From NCBI GenBank assembly GCA_003573635.1, contig QUTJ01031650.1, positions 1-14,154 on the forward strand: DNA of 14,154 nt. The letters are read 5' to 3'. Numbering within the stretch: position 1 is the first letter of the stretch; each line of letters starts with the position of its first letter. A model generated the notes under the pieces. The model saw nothing but the letters and a program-made list of their open reading frames with translations, ran no database searches and was not told the DNA's origin. Origin of the DNA: Goniomonas avonlea. Taxonomy: Eukaryota > Cryptophyceae > Goniomonadida > Goniomonadaceae. Positions 9,386-14,154 of the stretch are shown piece by piece. The position numbers and the translations under genes are program-made.

Positions 9386-10393
9386 TTCATACGCCATAGG
9401 GGTGGTGTACCCAGTCTCTGGGAGTCCAGGAGGTGGTGGCGGTGCGAGGCGCGGGGAGGGATGGGCGGATAACCCCAATTCTGACTGGAGGGTGCGGTTC
9501 GTGGGGAGGGCAGACCCTGGATATCGAGAAAAAGAGGCACCATAAGATCGTGCCGATAACTGCCCATAATCTGGACGAAACGAATCATGAGGGCGTGGTA
9601 CGTTGGGCGATGGTATCGTTGAGACATGCTCGCCAACTGGGACCGGAAGAGTTGCGGAGACACCAGGGGTCGAAACCCCCCAGGATGACATGGTCTGTTG
9701 CATTGGAAGGCCCGCGAGCTGGGAGGAGCCAGAAAACAAGCCGACTTCGGCATTGACCCGGCCAGCGTTGCTGTGAGCAAAGGTACCAGGGACAACTTCG
9801 TCCTGGGAATAAGCCAGAAACTGAGTGACTGCAGCAAGCAAAGCCAAAAATGTGGCCACCACGGCAAGAACGTAACTGTACCCAAGATTCGAACTATAGC
9901 CAGGCGGGTCCCAGCGACTCTCGTACTCCCCGGAAACACCAGCGCCGTAAACTATGATGCAAACCAGCAAAAACACCATTGTCACAATACAAATAATAAC
10001 ACCAACAAGTTGCGAGAGCTTCTCCGTTATTCCGAGAGCAATGGCCGCGAGCCCTAGCACACAGCCGACGAACGCGAACACAAGAAGCGAGAGCGCTGCC
10101 TTTGGAATAGCGCACAGCGCGTTGAACCTCCAACGGTGAAGGGACTGATCAGGCCCGTCCAGATCAGCAGCGACCTGATAGTCGCGGCAAGTGCTATCTT
10201 GCCAGTACGATAAACTCTGAAACACGATGGCATCGGCCTTATATCTCTTCCCGACCACACCCACATAGGCTCTGACATCAATGTCACTGTTGCCCTGCTC
10301 CCACCAGAAAGGTGTTGCCATGGCCACAATATCAAGCACCAAGCATGTGAATAAAAAAAACATGGCCACCAAACTCAGGATCTTAATCAGCAT
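9371..10393 (-). CDS. Four-helix claudin/PMP22-like membrane protein with Pro-rich tail and C-terminal PDZ-type ligand, 340 aa
   Basis: I start at the ATG at 10391-10393 (G at -3). The frame stays open 66 bases further upstream to a TTG, but that is not a likely eukaryotic start. Hydrophobic helices lie at residues about 4-26, 98-121, 127-151 and 172-194. The first extracellular loop is long, begins just after TM1 with FWW at 29-31, and holds Trp64, Cys69 and Cys94. A large Trp- and two-Cys-containing first loop with four helices and inside termini is the plan of the claudin/PMP22/stargazin and Sur7 groups. The canonical W-GLW-C-C spacing is not exact, so orthology to claudins is not claimed. 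The cytoplasmic tail (195-340) is rich in Ser, Pro and Gly, has a five-proline run at 318-322, and ends EEVHV, a possible class II PDZ ligand. It probably sits in the plasma membrane as a scaffold-linked protein. Confidence 0.8.
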   Translation of the reverse strand: MLIKILSLVAMFFLFTCLVLDIVAMATPFWWEQGNSDIDVRAYVGVVGKRYKADAIVFQSLSYWQDSTCRDYQVAADLDGPDQSLHRWRFNALCAIPKAALSLLVFAFVGCVLGLAAIALGITEKLSQLVGVIICIVTMVFLLVCIIVYGAGVSGEYESRWDPPGYSSNLGYSYVLAVVATFLALLAAVTQFLAYSQDEVVPGTFAHSNAGRVNAEVGLFSGSSQLAGLPMQQTMSSWGVSTPGVSATLPVPVGEHVSTIPSPNVPRPHDSFRPDYGQLSARSYGASFSRYPGSALPTNRTLQSELGLSAHPSPRLAPPPPPGLPETGYTTPMAYEEVHV

Positions 10394-10560
10394 CACAGTC
10401 GTTTCGGTGAAATCGCGCTTGCAGTTTGCGGCGCCAGCTGCTGCGTTGAACCTGTTCAAAGTGGAACAAAGTGACCCGGTACCGGTACCCGGTACCGGCG
10501 CCCTATTATCGGCCCGCTACTGTACAGCAAAGTACCAAAAGAAAAAAACGCAGCAGCTTG
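10394..10560 (-). promoter_or_regulatory. Putative promoter region of the claudin-like gene with three GGTACC palindromes
   Basis: Upstream of the minus-strand ATG, GGTACC occurs at 10478-10483, 10484-10489 and 10491-10496, the first two directly abutting. The sequence CAAAGTG is repeated nearby at about 10457 and 10468, and TGTTC/GAACA form a small inverted pair around the first of these. Clustered palindromes within about 100 bp of a start codon could be factor-binding sites. No TATA box is certain. The assignment as promoter is positional. Confidence 0.35.
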
Positions 10561-10600
10561 GATTCCAGCCTTTGAACGCTTTATCTCCGGGGTACAAGCC

Positions 10601-10617
10601 TGCACCACCTATGGGAC
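10601..10617 (+). repeat. 17-bp direct repeat, left copy
   Basis: TGCACCACCTATGGGAC occurs here and, identically, at 10956-10972. The match continues weakly on the right (one mismatch, then CT). The pair brackets the palindrome-rich element at 10652-10841 and could be a target-site duplication. Confidence 0.7.
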
Positions 10618-10651
10618 ACTTAGAGGCTAGAGCACTCCACCGCAGACCTTT

Positions 10652-10841
10652 ATCGGCATATATGCCGATGCCGACGACCGTAACGGACCGTTGTCCACCG
10701 CGCGTCGTCAAATATACCGATTTTCCACGATTTCGATTAGCAAATTATGCTGCAAATATGCCAAATCGGCAAATCGATCGGCATATTTGCCAACGACTTT
10801 GCCGATGCCAACCCGATTTGCCGATAAATATGCCGTGGTGA
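10652..10841. repeat. Palindrome-rich GCCGAT/ATCGGC element (repeat copy A)
   Basis: The segment starts with an 18-nt perfect palindrome, ATCGGCATATATGCCGAT (10652-10669). It also holds an 11-bp inverted pair, GCAAATATGCC (10752-10762) with GGCATATTTGC (10780-10790), and a 12-bp inverted pair, ATCGGCAAATCG (10765-10776) with CGATTTGCCGAT (10814-10825). The hexamer GCCGAT or its complement occurs six times in about 175 bp. A diverged copy lies in reverse orientation at 12637-12775. There is no plausible coding content. It is probably a non-autonomous mobile element or a cluster of protein-binding sites. Confidence 0.6.
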
Positions 10842-10955
10842 TCACAATGTGTATGTGTTTTAAAGTACATGCTAGATCAAACGGCCAAAGTGAAGAGAGA
10901 GACATTATTCTGTCGATCACAGCCAAGCAACCATTGCCCATTTTGGCCAGGAGAG

Positions 10956-10972
10956 TGCACCACCTATGGGAC
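10956..10972 (+). repeat. 17-bp direct repeat, right copy
   Basis: Identical to 10601-10617, with 338 bp between the two copies. See the left copy for interpretation. Confidence 0.7.
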
Positions 10973-11265
10973 GCTGGTAATTCGCATTGTTTGGGCTAGA
11001 TCAAGCAGGTCATGGGGGCTCAACCAGTCTCAAAATTGAGTCCTGCCTCAAAACCAGACCCAAACACACCAAAAAGCTCGAATAGTGTCCCTTTTGTGAT
11101 GACTTTCTCTCTATGTCCGACCAGCAACTAGGCTACTAGGCTGAGTCAGAGAGAAGGAACACAAACGCGTTGTGGAGAATCAAATTCTGGTTTACTCTCA
11201 GAGCGCTCACACTTTTATAGTGTCCAGAGTGACGATGATCAGTCATGTGACTTAGATCATTGAAT
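10973..11265. other. Spacer with no gene seen
   Basis: AT-richer sequence without a recognisable coding region. A tandem pair of ACTAGGCT words lies at about 11126-11143. Nothing else stands out. Confidence 0.4.
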
Positions 11266-11269
11266 ATGC

Positions 11270-11350
11270 ACAATCCAGGATCCTTCCAGGATCCGGGATT
11301 ATCCCCACAGGGGTTGCAAGACAGATCNGGGATACANGATCTGGGATTTT
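11270..11350 (+). repeat. Degenerate GATC-GGGAT short repeats with two ambiguous bases
   Basis: CAGGATCC occurs twice in quick succession and is followed by GATC-x-GGGAT three times with variable spacing of roughly 15-45 bp. The only N bases in the window (11328 and 11337) fall in the last two copies, one directly after a GATC and one directly before the next. This suggests polymorphism or a low-quality consensus caused by the repeats. Confidence 0.5.
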
Positions 11351-11392
11351 CCCTTAGAGTTTCCATTATCGTAGTAGGCTGTCTCCACACTT

Positions 11393-11408
11393 TATATATA
11401 TATATATA
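11393..11408. repeat. (TA)8 microsatellite
   Basis: Eight uninterrupted TA units within an AT-rich spacer. Confidence 0.9.
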
Positions 11409-11458
11409 ACCCACTAATGCCAATTTTGTAGTCAACGAATAGAGTTTCAGCTACGTAT

Positions 11459-11552
11459 GTAAGATCCTATGAAGCCTCAAGAGGGTACCCTGGTGGGTGT
11501 CCCATTGTCAGGGTGCAGGCACCTGCGGTAGGCTTGATTTTTAAAAGATCTT
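11459..11552. repeat. Small segment bounded by inverted GTAAGATC
   Basis: GTAAGATC at about 11459-11466 faces its complement GATCTTAC at about 11545-11552, with partial extension to 10 of 13 bases. The interior holds GGGTACCC and GCAGG-CA-CCTGC short palindromes. The size of about 95 bp with terminal inverted repeats resembles a very short foldback element, but eight bases is weak evidence. Confidence 0.35.
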
Positions 11553-11579
11553 ACGTGCCCCCTAATCGAGTATGATATC

Positions 11580-11599
11580 GTACCAGTATTGTACCAGTA
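11580..11599 (+). repeat. Tandem GTACCAGTA pair
   Basis: GTACCAGTA occurs at 11580-11588 and 11591-11599, an 11-bp period. Its function is unknown. Confidence 0.6.
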
Positions 11600-11792
11600 C
11601 GACGTTTTTTTTCAGTAGAAAATTTCCGATGACAGAATTTTCTGATCTGATTGCCAGTTTGGGAGCAATTCGGTCCCTTTGTGGTCTCGCTCTGGTTTCA
11701 ATACTGAACCAATCCGCCAAAAGAAACACTATCGATATGCCCATTTGAAAAAGGAACCACAAGTAAGAAATTCGCGTGCCCATCTCTAAATT

Positions 11793-11902
11793 TTACCAGG
11801 TGGCTGGTAACTTAGTAAATCGGCTAGGTTACATGTTTCGTCAGTTTGACGTTGACACTTACCATGACAAATTCAGCCGGCTAATTTGACCAGAGTAGCC
11901 GG
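11793..11902. repeat. Cluster of small inverted repeats
   Basis: TTACCAG (11793-11799) and CTGGTAA (11804-11810) form a 7-bp stem with a 4-nt loop. CCGGCTA (11877-11883) and TAGCCGG (11896-11902) form a second 7-bp stem with a 12-nt loop. Related GGCTAGGTTAC and GGCTGGTAAC words lie between. This could be the decayed remnant of a foldback element. It is not followed by a T-run or any coding region. Confidence 0.45.
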
Positions 11903-11988
11903 TAATAGTGGACCTCCCTTATTAACTGCCTTTACGTTCACGTTACTATCTGAATGGATTTGCACCATATGTGTTTCTCAAATCCCGA

Positions 11989-12066
11989 TGTGTGTGTGTG
12001 TGAGTGAGTGTGTGAGAGAGAGCTAGAGAGAGAAAGAGAGAAAGTGAGAGGAGAGAGAGAGCGAAA
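11989..12066. repeat. (TG)n then GA-rich purine tract
   Basis: A TG run (about 11989-12004) passes into TGAG and then a mostly GA strand to about 12066. It is an ordinary eukaryotic microsatellite with strand-asymmetric purine content. Confidence 0.9.
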
Positions 12067-12636
12067 CTCAAGACGGGCACTGATTGTTGTTGCCAATCGT
12101 TGCTTGTCAATTGCACACGATGAGAGGCGCAATTTTTTTTGTGGTCACAATTTCACACAACAAATTTAAGACGAATCTGTGGGACCTTTTTTTGCAACAT
12201 CAGAGAGAAATGCCAATAAAAGTTATGAAACACGTTCCTCCAAACCCAGAGGGTGACAGGTAACACTCACAATGCACAGGATATTGTGTACTCCTCGCGT
12301 GGTGGAGGTGCTCGTCCGACCCGCTATGGGAGCAGGAGTGCAGAAATTGCCCCCGAACGCCGCCCATCTTCTTTACACCCACCAATCACCGATGGCGCAT
12401 TCTCGTGCGAATTCTACCCTGTGAGGAAGTCCCGTTCGGGTAGATTACGAATATCTACGCCAGCATGCACACCAAAAATGACACGCCGTCCACACCAACG
12501 GCCGCCGCACAAAGGTTCTCAGTGTGAGTGTGGCGTCCTCAAGTATGCCGAAGTTTTGCAGATTTGGCAGATTCCTTGGTCAAAATTCTGTTCTCAAAGC
12601 TCTTGCCCTAGGAAGAAGGCCAAGCAAGCATCGCTG
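12067..12636. other. Spacer with no convincing gene
   Basis: An open frame runs on the plus strand from about 12253 to 12909, but it has no recognisable domain, has poor composition and crosses repeat copy B. Bases 12541-12569, read on the minus strand, resemble 10759-10788 of repeat copy A (TGCCAAATC, then GCAAA, then TCGGCATA), so repeat debris extends into this spacer. Confidence 0.4.
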
Positions 12637-12775
12637 TCACCACGTAGCATCGGGATCGCAAGCTTGACCAGCGTTGGCAAAGTCGTTGTCAAACACGTCC
12701 GCCAATTCAGCACATTCTTTTGTCAAAATCACGGAAAATTGGCAGATTTGATGCTGCGGGGACGCTGTCGGCATC
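12637..12775 (-). repeat. Diverged inverted copy of the palindrome-rich element (repeat copy B)
   Basis: Read on the minus strand from 12775, the order of matching blocks follows copy A at 10667-10841: GATGCCGAC, then an 18-base block with 14 matches around ATTTTCC (12743-12726 against 10716-10733), then TATGCTG/TGTGCTG, then the 13-base identity CAACGACTTTGCC (12688-12676 against 10791-10803), then CGTGGTGA. Several differences are C/T or G/A at CpG, as expected of old, methylated repeats. Copy B is shorter by about 35 bp. Confidence 0.55.
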
Positions 12776-13074
12776 AAGCTGCCTTTGCCCAGGGACGTGG
12801 GAACCTCGTGCGGCGCAGAAGCTCAGGCGTCGGTTCAACGCCAGCTCAGCCAGCTCCGCGATTTCTTGGGTTCCACTTTGCTGGGCAGTGGGGAGCCTCC
12901 CGGGGGTAAGTTGACAAGGGGGTGAGGGGGGTCGAGTCGCAGCTGGCACCTGCAGGCGTGTCAATTGCAAATATGTCTACACTGTGAAAGGCCCCATTAA
13001 ACCAGTTACAGGTATCGACGTTCCCCAGAAAGCCTCTCCACTCTCCCACCCCTCACCTCACCTCATCGAAACGC

Positions 13075-13215
13075 CTGTCTGTCTCTCCCCTTGCCCTTTG
13101 CCCCTCTCAACGGGCATGGGAACAAAGCTCTCATACACACACGTAACACACACGCCCCCCCCTCCCCCACCGCGCGCGCCTCCGTCTCTCGCACTGGATG
13201 TCTGTCTGTCTCTCC
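13075..13215 (+). repeat. Pyrimidine-rich low-complexity region with CA, C and CG tracts
   Basis: CTGTCTGTCTCTCC occurs at 13075-13088 and again at 13202-13215. Between them lie a CA-rich run (about 13134-13153), a nearly pure C tract (about 13154-13169) and a CG run (about 13170-13180). No gene is evident in 12910-13599. Confidence 0.7.
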
Positions 13216-13599
13216 GCCACTTCTCACTCTCCTCGGGGAGCATGCTGGTCCTTGGATGGCTCTGCCGTGGCCGATGCACCGATTTCTGGTAACGTTACAC
13301 TCTAGGGAAAATGAAATCACTCTGGAACTGCGAGAGGCGCGCTGCTCTCCGAGTTCACAAGATCGACGCGGCTTTTCATGGAGTCTTGTGACTACCACAA
13401 GGGTGAAACTAGACCGACGAAGCTCACACCGTCGATGTTTTCACTCTCAGGAAGACATCTCCGGATTTTCTGACTCCGCCACTCTCCAGGCCCTCAGCTT
13501 TTTTTTGAAACACGCGAACAATGCTTTGCCCGAATTAGACACCAACAATATGGTCTGCCCACTTCTCTGTTGACTAACGGCCGGCTCACTCCCACCTCA

Positions 13600-13986
13600 C
13601 GTAATCTGAACTGAGAAACTTGTACCTGCCTAAGGTCTGACATAATCTGAACTCGGAGAAACACTCGTGTCTGCCTCAGGTCTCACATAATCTGAGCTGG
13701 GAGAAACGCTTGTGCCTAGGTCTCACATAATCTGAACTCGGAGAAACGCTTGTGCCTGCCTCAGGTCTCACATAAGCTGAACTGGGAGAAACGCTTGTGC
13801 CTAAGGTCTCACATAATCTGAACTCGGAGAAACGCTTGTGCCTGCCTCAGGTCTCACATAGTCTGAACTGGGAGAAACGCTTGTGCCTCGGTCTCACATA
13901 ATCTGAACTCGGAGAAACGCTTGTGCCTGCCTCAGGTCTCACATAAGCTGAACCGGGAGAAACGCTTGTGCCTGCCTCAGGTCTCA
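13600..13986. repeat. Minisatellite: nine units alternating 45 and 40-41 bp
   Basis: Units start at 13600, 13641, 13686, 13726, 13771, 13812, 13857, 13897 and 13942, with lengths 41, 45, 40, 45, 41, 45, 40, 45 and 45. Each begins CATAATCTGAAC or close to it, continues with GGAGAAACGCTTGTGCC and ends AGGTCTCA or GGTCTCA. The long form has CCTGCCTCAGG where the short form has CCTAGG, CCTAAGG or CCTCGG. Long units mostly carry ACTCGG and short ones ACTGGG, so the array is built of 85-86-bp dimers. A tenth unit begins at 13987 and loses the pattern. There are no unique spacers, so this is not CRISPR. The 40-41-bp units break any reading frame, so it is non-coding. Confidence 0.92.
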
Positions 13987-14154
13987 CGTAAGCTGGGCCG
14001 TGGCCATTGCCCAACCAGACCAAACAGACCGAAGACTCTGAACCCTGGTCGCCTTCGACTCTGCGACTGCGTTGACGAATCCGATAATCGCAAATAAGCG
14101 AAGCTGATGGGGTCAAGTCGTACTCAAAATCTCTCTCGAATGTCTAATACCCCC
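13987..14154. other. Right edge, no gene seen
   Basis: Unique-looking sequence after the minisatellite. I recognise no coding, RNA or repeat feature. Confidence 0.3.

Noticed and set aside
10394-10459. 22-residue N-terminal extension of the claudin-like protein from TTG
   Set aside because: It would start at TTG, has no hydrophobic or family-like content, and an ATG with G at -3 follows directly before the first helix.
12253-12909. 218-codon open frame on the plus strand
   Set aside because: No domain, low-quality composition, and it overlaps repeat copy B in reverse orientation.
13091-13573. 160-codon open frame on the plus strand
   Set aside because: It is driven by CA, C and CT low-complexity sequence and has no recognisable protein features.
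13600-13986. CRISPR-like array
   Set aside because: Units are contiguous with no unique spacers, and the surrounding genes are eukaryotic.
13847-14116. Open frame on the minus strand with a repeated 15-residue pattern
   Set aside because: It is a translation of the 45-bp minisatellite units; the 40-41-bp units break the frame.

Overview
The window looks like nuclear DNA of a eukaryote, probably a unicellular one. One gene needs two short GT-AG introns to reach its membrane anchor. The proteins are of eukaryotic type: EGF-like and PKD-like ectodomain modules, a CBM20 starch-binding domain, and a claudin/PMP22-like four-helix membrane protein with a possible PDZ ligand. The spacer DNA holds microsatellites, a minisatellite and dispersed repeats. 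Few, short introns and C-ending codons in the largest gene would suit a protist such as a choanoflagellate or apusomonad, but the lineage is an inference and cannot be fixed from this sequence. Two N bases (11328, 11337) suggest a draft assembly.

Left part (1-7363, + strand): the 3' portion of a very large gene that enters from the left edge. After splicing it encodes 2381 visible residues. These are a Thr/Pro-rich linker, three EGF-like repeats, about ten PKD/Ig-like modules ending in a recurring Cys motif, three copies of an unrecognised W/F-rich module inserted among them, a Cys-dense cluster, one transmembrane helix and a 29-residue tail. It looks like a surface or adhesion protein.

Middle (7364-10393): a 3'UTR/promoter spacer, then a single-exon + strand gene (8000-9085) with an N-terminal CBM20 domain and a C-terminal half I do not recognise. 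A convergent minus-strand gene follows (10393 down to 9371), encoding a four-helix claudin/PMP22-like protein with a long, Pro-rich cytoplasmic tail. The last two genes meet tail to tail across 285 bp. I see no functional link among the three genes beyond proximity; two are membrane proteins.

Right part (10394-14154): I find no convincing gene. It is repeat-rich: a cluster of GGTACC palindromes upstream of the claudin-like gene; a GCCGAT/ATCGGC palindrome-rich element bracketed by 17-bp direct repeats; a diverged inverted copy of that element about 2 kb away; small inverted repeats; TA, TG/GA and CA/C tracts; and at 13600-13986 a minisatellite of nine units that alternate between 45 and 40-41 bp, a dimeric higher-order structure.
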